This document shows positions 48,542 through 56,252 of a DNA stretch of 64,000 nucleotides, piece after piece. This DNA comes from Nocardioides sp. 503. Its GTDB lineage: Bacteria; Actinomycetota; Actinomycetes; Propionibacteriales; Nocardioidaceae. The translations under genes and the position numbers were made by a program. The notes below the pieces were generated by a model. The model saw only the letters and a program-made list of their open reading frames with translations, did not search any database and was not told where the DNA came from. The stretch is taken from positions 434,001-498,000 of the forward strand of contig NZ_SPUI01000003.1 of assembly GCF_004522095.1 (NCBI RefSeq). The letters run 5' to 3'. How positions within the stretch are numbered: position 1 is the first letter of the stretch; every line of letters begins with the position of its first letter.

Positions 48542-49105
48542 TCAGAAAAGGTCGTTGATGTAGCCCTTATGCACGCCGCCGTACTGCACGTGTCCCGTCG
48601 ACACAGGTCCACGGACCAGGCAGTCCCCATAGGGCGGGTCATGGTGGGTCTGGCCGACCGAATGCCCAACTTCGTGGCAGGCAGTCTTGTTGAGGTTGAG
48701 CAAGAACGGCCCCGCCTCGGCAGCAATTACTTCTGGCCACAGGGTGACGATGGCCTTGCCGCAGATCCCGGACGACGGGTTATAGGTCACGCAACGCCAA
48801 GCACCACGTTCATCACCTGCCTGCCCCCCGTCACCGGCTCGGAATTGAACGTCGGTGGCGGTCCCGCATTCGGCTTGCTGCGTGCCATAGAACTCGGTCT
48901 GGGCTTCGAGATTGTCCATGGCGTAGCGCTGGGCCGCACGCACGTTCGGGTTGTCGTCCGTCGTGGTGCCGAAGCACCAGACATGGTTCTTATTGTCTGG
49001 TGATACTCCTGAGGGATGTGCAGACGCGGCAGTGGGATGGAGCGCCACCACCAACATCAGGACTGCCAGTGCCGCGAGAGAATGGAATCGCTTCGACCAA
49101 GACAT
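48542..49105 (-). CDS. Secreted zinc metalloprotease (metzincin motif), prophage cargo
   Basis: 187 residues from ATG 49105. Sec signal SLAALAVLMLVVALHPTAAS with cleavage near ASA-HPSG (about residue 29). The catalytic motif is KTACHEVGHSVGQTHHD: His144, Glu145, His148, Gly151, His154, the full HExxHxxGxxH of metzincins. Six or more cysteines in the mature region (YCG-type pairs in AECGTATD, AWRCVTYN, SSGICGKA, ACHE, GDCLV) suggest disulfides. The mature domain of about 158 residues is compact for the clan. Base composition is lower in GC than the host. Its likely target is outside the cell. No family name can be given. Confidence 0.82.
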   Translation of the reverse strand: MSWSKRFHSLAALAVLMLVVALHPTAASAHPSGVSPDNKNHVWCFGTTTDDNPNVRAAQRYAMDNLEAQTEFYGTQQAECGTATDVQFRAGDGGQAGDERGAWRCVTYNPSSGICGKAIVTLWPEVIAAEAGPFLLNLNKTACHEVGHSVGQTHHDPPYGDCLVRGPVSTGHVQYGGVHKGYINDLF

Positions 49106-49264
49106 TCGACCACCTACATCTCTGTGACGGTCATGCCGCCAGTGCTGGGGGTTGAGATTGGAAGGCGACCATAAGTCAAGAGGGCGTCTTAGGCACCAGG
49201 TATTGGACACAGTCAGGCGCGGTCTAGACCACTAGTGGATCAGTCTGCAACCGATGACCCACTT

Positions 49265-49348
49265 CTACCGCCGGCTTCGCATCGACCAACCGATGAGGAT
49301 GCCGCCAGCGGCCGCGGCGACGTGGGTGAGCACCAAGAACGGATCCAC
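49265..49348 (-). CDS. 27-residue membrane peptide coupled to the Fic gene
   Basis: GTG 49348 overlaps the Fic stop codon by one base (TAGTG), a tight coupling. The peptide is VDPFLVLTHVAAAAGGILIG followed by WSMRSRR: one hydrophobic helix with a basic C-terminal end. Too short for homology judgement; the overlap and the membrane-helix pattern are the evidence. Confidence 0.45.
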   Translation of the reverse strand: MDPFLVLTHVAAAAGGILIGWSMRSRR

Positions 49349-50517
49349 TATGGAGCAGAGACGGGAGGGATGAAGGCCTCCACCACGCCCCGGTTGCTCC
49401 GGTACTTGCGGCTTCCGGTCTTGGTCACGAGTTCGAGCTTTACGAGGTCGTTGAGATCGCGTGCGGGCACGCGTTCGCCGCACTTGCCGTAGAGCTTCGC
49501 GAGGCGGGTGGTGAGTTCGGTGGCAGCCTCCGGCGACACCGCTTCATCGTGCGGCATGGCCAACGCCAGGTGCCGCTGACGAGTGCGCGCCGGCGTGCTC
49601 GGCTGGTCGCGAAACTTCTCGTAGACGTAGCTCTCCCAGTGGATCGTGAGGCTCTCTGCTCGGAGGACCTTCACTGCGTCGCGCAACTCGTCGAGGAAGC
49701 CCTGCACGGAGTAGCCGACGAAGTGAAGGACGTCGCGCTGCGCAGCGTCCAATGCGACGTAGTAGGCATCGCGCGTCTTGTTGTAGTGGTCCGACAGGAA
49801 GTTGGTGGCCACGAGCGGGATGACACCCGACTCGGACAGGATCTGCACCTCGACCAGGCGAGCAAGTCGCCCGTTGCCGTTGCCGAAGGGGTGCACCCAG
49901 GCGATGTAGAGGTGCGCCAGGATGGCGCTCAGCACAGCGTTGACGAAGCGGTCCTCGCGGCGAGAGTCCGTGGTAACGGTGTCTCGAAGTTCGTCGAGCC
50001 ACTTGACGAGCTGCTGGGTGAGGTCGGGCACCTCCGTCCAGTGGGGCGCCTTGTAGCGCCCGGCTGCAACGTCGTGCTCTCGGAAGCGGCCAGGAACCAC
50101 CTCGGGGCCCTGCGGGGTGTCGCGAAGGACTTGCTCATTCAGCCGGCAGAGGCGAGCCACGTCGATGGGAAGGCGAGCTCCCTCGTGAAGGGCGGCGTCA
50201 ATCTCGGAGATGGCAGCGAGGATGTTCCTGACTTCCGTCTCGAGGTAGGTCCGGGACTCGGAGACGTTGGCGGTGCCCTTGTCGACAATGGCCTGGACCT
50301 CAGAGTCGGAGAGCGTATTGCCTTCGATCGCGGTCGTAGCTTGGACGCCGCGGGCCAGCGACACCGACATCATGGTCTGCGCCGCCGCGGGCTTGAGGGG
50401 GACGCCTGCGAGGTGCTGGCACTTGCTCATCGCTTCGCCGATCGCGATCCACGTGCCGGCGCCGATGCGGTCGGTCTCGATGTTGAAGTTGATGAAGGGG
50501 TGGGAAGTCGCGCTCAT
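49348..50517 (-). CDS. Fic family protein (probable AMP-transferase, class II)
   Basis: 389 residues from ATG 50517. The Fic core motif HPFGNGNGR is complete (His209 to Arg217), so AMP transfer to protein hydroxyls is expected. An N-terminal inhibitory helix motif T61-TAI-E65-G66 fits the class II pattern [S/T]xxxE[G/N], in which the Glu blocks ATP in cis. N-terminal MSATSHPFINFNIETD is typical of the group. A C-terminal winged-helix-like region (RVPARDLNDLVKLELVTKTG) ends the protein. There is no separate antitoxin gene, consistent with self-inhibition. Located on the att side of the lysis cassette, so a prophage cargo gene, perhaps for superinfection exclusion. Confidence 0.93.
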   Translation of the reverse strand: MSATSHPFINFNIETDRIGAGTWIAIGEAMSKCQHLAGVPLKPAAAQTMMSVSLARGVQATTAIEGNTLSDSEVQAIVDKGTANVSESRTYLETEVRNILAAISEIDAALHEGARLPIDVARLCRLNEQVLRDTPQGPEVVPGRFREHDVAAGRYKAPHWTEVPDLTQQLVKWLDELRDTVTTDSRREDRFVNAVLSAILAHLYIAWVHPFGNGNGRLARLVEVQILSESGVIPLVATNFLSDHYNKTRDAYYVALDAAQRDVLHFVGYSVQGFLDELRDAVKVLRAESLTIHWESYVYEKFRDQPSTPARTRQRHLALAMPHDEAVSPEAATELTTRLAKLYGKCGERVPARDLNDLVKLELVTKTGSRKYRSNRGVVEAFIPPVSAP

Positions 50518-50523
50518 GCGCCA

Positions 50524-50551
50524 TAGTTACGCATCGTGACTGCGTTCACAA
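50524..50551 (-). promoter_or_regulatory. Probable promoter of the Fic gene
   Basis: On the minus strand TTGTGA (50551-50546), 16-nt spacer, TAACTA (50529-50524), 6 nt before the ATG at 50517, giving a leaderless mRNA. The region is notably A/T-rich. Confidence 0.4.
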
Positions 50552-50638
50552 GTGGAAACGCCTTATTGACCCCCTAGTTTGTCCATTTGTTCATCCTCGG
50601 CGTAATCCGCTGGCTTGACGGGCAGCATGACGTGCAGA

Positions 50639-50677
50639 ACCGCCCCCACTCCGGGCCGGAGCCTGGGTGGGGGCGGT
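50639..50677 (-). terminator. Terminator of the prophage lysis operon
   Basis: ACCGCCCCCAC (50639-50649) pairs perfectly with GTGGGGGCGGT (50667-50677), 17-nt loop, 19 nt after the last leftward lysis-operon stop. On the minus strand it is followed by TTCTG, a weak T-run. Confidence 0.7.
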
Positions 50678-50695
50678 GTTCCCGTCGGTAGCGGG

Positions 50696-50782
50696 TCAGT
50701 GGGTGCAGCGGTGATGCAGGACGTGACCGAGGACCGGGCCGAGGGCGTAAGCCACCGCGAGGGTGGCCAGCCGGCGGCGCAC
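50696..50782 (-). CDS. Possible 28-residue membrane peptide after the holin
   Basis: GTG 50782 begins 2 nt after the holin stop. The sequence MRRRLATLAVAYALGPVLGH is followed by VLHHRCTH: a basic start, one hydrophobic helix and a His/Cys tail. It could be a holin modulator. The short length leaves it uncertain. Confidence 0.35.
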   Translation of the reverse strand: MRRRLATLAVAYALGPVLGHVLHHRCTH

Positions 50783-50784
50783 GG

Positions 50785-51132
50785 CTACTGCTTCGGTGCG
50801 GCCGCGAGGAATGGCAGGAAGCGCCGCAGCCAGGCCTCCACGCCGGGGATCGCCATGATGCGGGTCACCGCGGCCGCGACGCCGAGCACGACGCCCAGCC
50901 ACGGCAGCTGCGCGACGGTGAGGCCGGTCGCGCCCACGATGAGCGGCGCCAGGACGCAGAGCCCGATGAACGCCTGGAAGACGGTCCGCGCCGTCGACCG
51001 CCACGGGCGGCGGACCTGGGTGGGCGAGACCACGACCGCGGTGCGGGTGGAGCCGTCGCGGGCGTTGGCCGTGACGGGGACGACCTCGGCGGCCGGCTGC
51101 GGGACGTCGACGCTCGGGCTTCTGTAGTTCAT
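50785..51132 (-). CDS. Holin-like membrane protein
   Basis: 115 residues from ATG 51132 behind the strong site CCGAAGGAGA, which is also used by the endolysin and tail-fibre genes. A polar N-terminal 45 residues leads to two hydrophobic helices (VFQAFIGLCVLAPLIVGATG; LPWLGVVLGVAAAVTRIMAI) and a short C-terminal helix (WLRRFLPFLAAAPKQ). Two helices plus location at the end of the lysis cassette fit a class II holin, which would make holes for the endolysin. Confidence 0.7.
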   Translation of the reverse strand: MNYRSPSVDVPQPAAEVVPVTANARDGSTRTAVVVSPTQVRRPWRSTARTVFQAFIGLCVLAPLIVGATGLTVAQLPWLGVVLGVAAAVTRIMAIPGVEAWLRRFLPFLAAAPKQ

Positions 51133-51159
51133 CGGATCTCCTTCGGTGGGTTGGGCGGG

Positions 51160-51984
51160 CTACGCACGGCCGAGGAACTGGATGACGCCGCGCAGGGGTC
51201 GGTGGTCGTACTCGTCCGGCATGGGCACCTCGCGGTCGGGGACGACGCGGCCCCAGCCGACCCACTCGACGCCCCAGCCGTAGAGGAAGGCGCCCACGAT
51301 CAGGCGGCCGCCGCGGTGGTCGCCGATCGTGCGGACGCCGCGCGCGAAGATCGACTCGCCGTTGAGCCAGCTGCCGAGCCGGCGGCGCTGCGCGGGCCGC
51401 TTCTGGTCGAGGTTGAAGTCGCCGATGACGAGCGAGAACGCGCGCGCGACCAGCCGCGGCGCCCCGGTGCGCGCTGCAGCCCTCGCCCGCCGCCCGAGGC
51501 GGGTGAGGCCGGTGCGCGCCGACTGGACCTTCAGGTCGGCGCTGCTGCGCAGTCCGTCGCCCCACTCGATGCCCGAGTTGCTGTGGGTGATGAAGACCTT
51601 GAACCGGCGCTGCGACGCGACGTGGCGGAAGCGGAAGCGGCCGGCGAAGACGTTCTGCCAGTCGGGCAGCCCGGGTACGTCGGTGAACCGGACCACGACC
51701 GCGGCGAGGGTGCGCGACGGGAGGTCGAGGCGGATCGTGTCGAGCCGGTGGACGGCGAGGAACTCCCCCGCCTTGACCGCCGCCCAGCCGTCGGGCAGCT
51801 CGGCGCGCACCTCCGCGAGCACGCCCTGGTCCTGCGACTCGGTCGTGCCGATGAGCACGACGTCGGGGAACTCGCGGATGAGGCGTGCGAGGTAGCGCCC
51901 GGTCGTCTCGCCGGCCGCGGACCAGTGGCCGGCGGCGAACAGGAACGGCAGTCGGTACTTGCGCCACCCGCGGGGGATCTTCAT
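51160..51984 (-). CDS. EEP-fold (endonuclease/exonuclease/phosphatase-like) phage protein
   Basis: 274 residues, ATG 51984 overlapping the endolysin stop (ATGA). Features of the EEP fold: metal-binding Glu in IGTTESQ (Glu49), catalytic-region His in FITHSNSG (His134), the GDFN motif in LVIGDFNLDQ (Asp189, Asn191), and the terminal DH pair in DEYDHRPLRG. No signal peptide. A nuclease or phosphoesterase co-translated with an endolysin could degrade host DNA or RNA at lysis, or act on a nucleotide substrate. The exact activity is not predictable. Confidence 0.75.
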   Translation of the reverse strand: MKIPRGWRKYRLPFLFAAGHWSAAGETTGRYLARLIREFPDVVLIGTTESQDQGVLAEVRAELPDGWAAVKAGEFLAVHRLDTIRLDLPSRTLAAVVVRFTDVPGLPDWQNVFAGRFRFRHVASQRRFKVFITHSNSGIEWGDGLRSSADLKVQSARTGLTRLGRRARAAARTGAPRLVARAFSLVIGDFNLDQKRPAQRRRLGSWLNGESIFARGVRTIGDHRGGRLIVGAFLYGWGVEWVGWGRVVPDREVPMPDEYDHRPLRGVIQFLGRA

Positions 51985-52679
51985 CGAGGCGGGAGGTCCT
52001 TGAGCGACTGCTCGAGGATCCGGTCGGCGCGACGGAGGTCGGTGATCTCGCGGTGCACGGCGGTGCGGGCGTCGGGGGTGGCGTCGAGCAGCGCGACGGC
52101 CTGGTCGATCTTGGCCTGCGCCTCGGCGAGCCGGTTGCGCGCGCGGGTGACGCGGGTCCGGGTCGGCTTGGGCGGCGGCGTCGCGAAGGTGGCGCGGTAG
52201 TCCTTCATGGTGAACACCCGCTCGGGCTTCGGTCGGTAGGCGCCCTGGACGTCGGGGCCGTCGCCCTTGAGGCCATTGCGGCCGCGGAAGAAGGAGCCGA
52301 TCTGGCGCAGCGCGGCTGCGGCGATCCGTCGCGCGTTGGACCGCGACTCGAAGACCAGCACGTAGTGCCCGTGGGCGCCCCAGAGGCCGGGCACGTAACC
52401 GCGCGGCCAGCCGATGAACCCGACGTCCTTGAGCGCCCGGTCCTTGCGCGAGATGTCCCAGGGCGCGACGTCGATCGCGCGGCCCTCGATGTGGGTGCCG
52501 CCGGACGCCGCGGCGCCGCCGATGCCCTGGATGATCGTGAGCTGGTAGCCGAGGATCGCCTCGGCGACCTTGGTGGCCGCGATCGTGGCGTTGTCCAGGA
52601 GCTTGCCGTGGTACGTGCTCAGGGCGTAGGGGTCGGGCACGGTCGTTCGTCGAAGGACGCGGTCGAGGATGCGGGGCAT
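51981..52679 (-). CDS. Endolysin, M15-type (DD-/LD-carboxypeptidase-like) peptidase
   Basis: 232 residues from ATG 52679 with CCGAAGGAGA upstream. The catalytic domain (~1-115) holds the zinc motif THIEGRAIDVAP (His63, Asp70, of the form HxxGxAxD) and WGAHGHYVLVF (His103, His105). This fits metallopeptidases that cut peptidoglycan stem peptides. The C-terminal ~90 residues are basic with a predicted helical hairpin (RTRVTRARNRLAEAQAKIDQ), perhaps wall binding. There is no signal, so export needs the holin. Overlaps the EEP gene by 4 nt. Confidence 0.85.
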   Translation of the reverse strand: MPRILDRVLRRTTVPDPYALSTYHGKLLDNATIAATKVAEAILGYQLTIIQGIGGAAASGGTHIEGRAIDVAPWDISRKDRALKDVGFIGWPRGYVPGLWGAHGHYVLVFESRSNARRIAAAALRQIGSFFRGRNGLKGDGPDVQGAYRPKPERVFTMKDYRATFATPPPKPTRTRVTRARNRLAEAQAKIDQAVALLDATPDARTAVHREITDLRRADRILEQSLKDLPPR

Positions 52680-52744
52680 GGAGATCTCCTTCGGGGATGG
52701 CTGATCACCGCCCGTGGTGAGTCGGGCGGTGCGGAGGCGGAGGG

Positions 52745-53167
52745 TCAGGGGGTGAGGGGCGGCGGGATCGCGATGCCCGTGGCGCGCATGGTGTCTTCGA
52801 GCTGCGCGACGCGCTCCTCGAGCCGCGCGGAGCGCTCGGCGAGCTCGCCAGCATTCCTCGCCGCGATCCCGGCACGGCGCTCGGCGTCCTTGGCGCGCTG
52901 CTCGGCCTCTTCAGCGCGGCGCTCGGCCCGCATCCGGGCTCGCTTCTCGTCGTTGAGGTCGATCACGAGACCGTCGACACGTCCCTGCAGGGCGTCCAGG
53001 GACTCCTTGAGCACGGACAGGTTGACGCTCTTGTCGCCCTGGTCGACCTTGCGGCTCTCCAGGGCGTTGGTGGCGGCCTGTGAGCGGCGGTTTGCGCGGT
53101 TGGTGCCGTACCAGATCAGGAGCCCAACGACGCTGGAGACGATCGCGGACTGGACGGCGGGGTTCAC
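52745..53167 (-). CDS. Membrane-anchored coiled-coil protein of the lysis cassette
   Basis: 140 residues, GTG 53167 overlapping the previous stop (GTGA). N-terminal hydrophobic helix (NPAVQSAIVSSVVGLLIWYG), then a long charged coiled coil (NDEKRARMRAERRAEEAEQR; LEERVAQLEDTMRATG). The layout resembles holin-associated or spanin-like proteins and the coiled-coil partners often found upstream of actinophage endolysins. Role in lysis is inferred from position. Confidence 0.7.
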   Translation of the reverse strand: MNPAVQSAIVSSVVGLLIWYGTNRANRRSQAATNALESRKVDQGDKSVNLSVLKESLDALQGRVDGLVIDLNDEKRARMRAERRAEEAEQRAKDAERRAGIAARNAGELAERSARLEERVAQLEDTMRATGIAIPPPLTP

Positions 53168-53625
53168 CGGGTGCGCTCCGCGAGGTCTTCGAACGCGACC
53201 TTGGGGATGCGCAGGCAGGTGAGGAGGATCGCCGAGTAGAGCACCCACGCCACGGCGCTGCCGACGGCGCGCAGGGGGGCGTCGTAGAAGAGCCAGCCGC
53301 AGACGTAGCCGGTGGCCCAGAGCCCGGACCAGATCGCCGCGGCGCGGTAGCCCCACTGGTCGAGGTTGTCAGAGAGGTAGCCGGCGACGATCGCGAAGGT
53401 GCCCACGACGACGAAGATGAGGCCGTAGGGCCAGGCGGCGCCGCGGGTGAGGGTGAGCGCGAACTCGAGGTAGCCGCGGGTCAGGGCGGGCAGGGTGGTC
53501 CCGAGGTAGTTGAGGCCGCCGACGATGATGAACGCCCAGCCGAACAGCCAGAGGACTAGGCCGCGGACGGTGGGAGGCCAGGGCCGCCGGTGGCGAGCTC
53601 TGGGATGGCTCTGGGCATCGGACAC
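53164..53625 (-). CDS. Four-helix membrane protein, holin candidate
   Basis: 153 residues from GTG 53625, CGAGGAG upstream. Four hydrophobic helices: VRGLVLWLFGWAFIIVGGLN, AWPYGLIFVVVGTFAIVAGY, AAAIWSGLWATGYVCGWLFY and VGSAVAWVLYSAILLTC. Such four-helix proteins are common in actinophage lysis cassettes next to holins. It is the first gene of the leftward lysis operon, so it may be the holin or antiholin with the protein at 50785. Confidence 0.7.
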   Translation of the reverse strand: MSDAQSHPRARHRRPWPPTVRGLVLWLFGWAFIIVGGLNYLGTTLPALTRGYLEFALTLTRGAAWPYGLIFVVVGTFAIVAGYLSDNLDQWGYRAAAIWSGLWATGYVCGWLFYDAPLRAVGSAVAWVLYSAILLTCLRIPKVAFEDLAERTR

Positions 53626-53682
53626 GGGGGCTCCTCGCGGGTCGGGCCTCGGGCGTGACGACGCCGTGGCGTGGGTGGTGCT

Positions 53683-53723
53683 ACGGAGGGCCCGGTGCTC
53701 TCGCGTCCAGGCGGGCCCTCCGT
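53683..53723. repeat. 12-bp hairpin between moron and lysis operon
   Basis: ACGGAGGGCCCG (53683-53694) and its exact complement (53712-53723), 17-nt loop. It lies between the divergent starts of the lysis operon and the gene at 53782. It could stop tail-operon read-through on the minus strand or act as an operator. Confidence 0.6.
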
Positions 53724-53781
53724 GTCCGTGGGGGTGGTGCTTCCGTGCGGGGCCGCCGCCGGCGGGCTAGGGTCCCCGGTC

Positions 53782-54321
53782 ATGCGCGAGTGGGGTACCG
53801 AGGAGTGGTCGACCGTCGCCGAGATCGTCGCGGCGGTCGGCACGGTCGCGGCGGCCGTGGTAGCTGCGTTCACTGCCTGGCAGGCTCGTCGAGCCGCCGA
53901 GGCAAGCCAGGAAGCCGCATCGACGGCGCGCCGGGCGCTGGCCCTGCACTTCCAGCCTCTGGGTGGCTACTCGCTTGGCGACACCTCTCACGGTGGCGTT
54001 CCGTGGCTCCTATGGGACTTCCACGTTCCGGCACCCGACCGCGTCTTGGTTCGGTGGCAGACATCTGACGGACGATTGCGCGAGCGCTACGGCACCCGAG
54101 GAGCACTGTTCGAGCTCGAGGGGGTCACCCTCGCTCAGGGCACCGAAGGCGACGCCACGTCGCAAGGGTGGCTCGTGCTCGATGAGCTCGAGTTGCGGGT
54201 GCACCTCGGCGGCGCCTGGTGGTCACTGGTCGTTCCGGTACGTGAGATCGCGACCAGCGATGGCGTGCTGGTGCGGGGTGTGCCCGACGGCCACATGGCG
54301 CCGTTCGAGTTGGTGGGCTGA
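53782..54321 (+). CDS. Prophage moron: single-pass membrane protein
   Basis: 179 residues from ATG 53782; TAGGGT lies 8 nt upstream, in keeping with a leaderless transcript. One membrane segment (VAEIVAAVGTVAAAVVAAFT) is followed by a short coiled coil (ARRAAEASQEAASTARRALA), then a soluble beta-rich domain (GVPWLLWDFHVPAPDRVLVR; VLDELELRVHLGGAWWSLVV). It is the only plus-strand gene in the visible prophage and sits between the tail and lysis operons, the classic place for a gene expressed in the lysogen. Function unknown; superinfection exclusion is a common role. Confidence 0.75.
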   Translation: MREWGTEEWSTVAEIVAAVGTVAAAVVAAFTAWQARRAAEASQEAASTARRALALHFQPLGGYSLGDTSHGGVPWLLWDFHVPAPDRVLVRWQTSDGRLRERYGTRGALFELEGVTLAQGTEGDATSQGWLVLDELELRVHLGGAWWSLVVPVREIATSDGVLVRGVPDGHMAPFELVG

Positions 54322-54331
54322 CGCGCTTTCC

Positions 54332-56215
54332 CTAGATGGCCTTGAAGGCGGCCACCACGACATCACGCCACAGGTCGTAGCCTGCCGCGTTCGGGTGCGT
54401 GACGTCGGCCTTGAGGTCGGCCGCCCAGTCTCCGTAGTCGAGGAACGCCTTGTAGGTGTCGATCGCGTCGACCTGGTTGATTCGGGCGTAGGCGAGGGTG
54501 TCCGTGCGGCGGCGGGCGTGCTCGGCGGCCCAGTTTGTGACGGCGGGCGTCTCGGGGTTCTGGGTCAGCAACACCGGGGGTGCAAGGGGCAGCCGCGCCT
54601 TGACAGCCGCCAGCCAGCCGGTCAGGAGGTTCGACCACAGGACGCCCTGAGCCAGGCCCTCGTTGTGGGAGCTGGAGAGGATCGTGACGGCCTGGCCGTA
54701 GTCCGGGGTCATCTTGGGCAGCCGCACGCTGTCGTTGAGGTAGGCGATGTTCGCCCCCGAGCGCGATCCATTGACGATAGTGCAGATCGGGGCCCCGACG
54801 ACGATGGCGCTGCTGATGTTGTACGGGGGCCAGAGGTCGGGTAGAGCGGGGACGATGTTGGGGCCGTCCTCGCCGTCGCGGATGCGGATCTCGTAGACCT
54901 TCAGCCCAGCGTTCCCAATACCGGCCGCGACGCCGCCGACCTCGTAGCCCACGTTCGGGTTGAAGAGCGTCACAGTGCCCGCCGAGGTCTGGGTAGTCCC
55001 GACCTGGGTCCAGGTGACGCCGTCGTCGCTGGTGTAGCACTTCAGTACCTTGTTGCCCGAGCCGTCGTTCGGGGTGAAGACCCAGCGGAGCCACTTGGTG
55101 GAGCCGTCAGTGAGACCGAGGACGGCGCCCGGGCTCACGGTGGCGAGGGCGGTGCCATCGACGGAGTAGACGAAGGTCATGAGTCCTGCGGTGTTGACCA
55201 GGACGTACCAGCCTCGTGTGCCGCCGGCGCCGGAGCGGCCGGCCATGATGGTCTGCGCCCCGGGAGTCCAGTCCGCCATGCTGACCTTGATCTGGACGTC
55301 GATCGTGCCTGCGAGGTGTGGGGAGACCAGGGGGTCGAGTCGCCTGGTGGTAGTTCCGGTGGAGCAGTCGAGGTAGCGGACCCCGGCGGTCCCGGTCTGC
55401 ATGACGGTCGTCGGGCCGTAGCGCTGGTTGGCGTCGTCCCACAGGCGGTAGTGGAAGGTCCACGCGGGGAACATCACCATGAGCAGCTGGGCGAACCGGT
55501 AGACCCACTTGATCGAGGCGTCTGCTGCGGTGGAGTCGGACAGCACCTGAATGGCAGTCGATCGGGTGGCCGCAGTGAGGGAGGCCTTCAGCGACTCGAA
55601 TGCGCGCACGGGCGCCGCGAACCGCGCCCGTCCCGCCTCCCCGAACGCCTGGCCGACCTCGCTCTCAGGGTCGGGGATGTCGGTCGCCACGGTGGTCCGC
55701 ACGAAGACCTCGGAGTCCACGAGCTTGGCCGCCGCCTCGACGGCCGCCGCCTGCGCGAGCGCAACCGCCTCGGACCAGGAGTCCGGCAGCGAGATCGTCG
55801 CGCCGCCCTGCGTGGTCGCGGGGATGAGCTTGTCCGCGTCGATCGGGGAGCCGTCGCCCTCGGGGATCGAGAACGGTCCCAGGGTGGCCGTCGAGACCGG
55901 CCGTGAGACGCCCTCGGCGTAGAACTCCAGCCCGATGATGTAGTAGTGGGACTGCTTGCCTTCGGTGACGTCGACGATGGCGCCGTTGAGGAGCCAGCCG
56001 GCCTGGTCGGTGACGGGCAGGGGGAACTCCAGCTCGAGCCCGGCCTCGTTCTCGTAGGTCTTCTCCACCGAGCGCACGGCGGTGCCGGTGGCGGCCCAGA
56101 CGAGGTCACGCGAGGACTTCACGGTGGCCTTCACGCCGAGGGCGTCGCCGGCCTCCATCGTGGTGCCGGGTCCGAGGGTGACGAGGCGGGTGGTGATGCC
56201 TGCGGGGAACGGCAT
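54332..56215 (-). CDS. Tail protein with SGNH hydrolase and lectin-like domains
   Basis: 627 residues from ATG 56215 with CCGAAGGAGA upstream. The N-terminal ~200 residues look like a tail-attachment domain (VTLGPGTTMEAGDALGVKAT; KQSHYYIIGLEFYAEGV). The SGNH fold starts near residue 235 with IQVLSDSTAADASIKW (nucleophile Ser in block I) and ends with DLKADVTHPNAAGYDLW (Asp and His of block V). An insertion of ~150 residues between them is lectin-like (VQIKVSMADWTPGAQTIMAG; LRWVFTPNDGSGNKVLKCYT). It probably binds and deacylates a cell-surface glycopolymer during adsorption. Confidence 0.82.
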   Translation of the reverse strand: MPFPAGITTRLVTLGPGTTMEAGDALGVKATVKSSRDLVWAATGTAVRSVEKTYENEAGLELEFPLPVTDQAGWLLNGAIVDVTEGKQSHYYIIGLEFYAEGVSRPVSTATLGPFSIPEGDGSPIDADKLIPATTQGGATISLPDSWSEAVALAQAAAVEAAAKLVDSEVFVRTTVATDIPDPESEVGQAFGEAGRARFAAPVRAFESLKASLTAATRSTAIQVLSDSTAADASIKWVYRFAQLLMVMFPAWTFHYRLWDDANQRYGPTTVMQTGTAGVRYLDCSTGTTTRRLDPLVSPHLAGTIDVQIKVSMADWTPGAQTIMAGRSGAGGTRGWYVLVNTAGLMTFVYSVDGTALATVSPGAVLGLTDGSTKWLRWVFTPNDGSGNKVLKCYTSDDGVTWTQVGTTQTSAGTVTLFNPNVGYEVGGVAAGIGNAGLKVYEIRIRDGEDGPNIVPALPDLWPPYNISSAIVVGAPICTIVNGSRSGANIAYLNDSVRLPKMTPDYGQAVTILSSSHNEGLAQGVLWSNLLTGWLAAVKARLPLAPPVLLTQNPETPAVTNWAAEHARRRTDTLAYARINQVDAIDTYKAFLDYGDWAADLKADVTHPNAAGYDLWRDVVVAAFKAI

Positions 56216-56252
56216 GGGGTCTCCTTCGGGAGGGTGCGGCGGGTGGGGAGGG

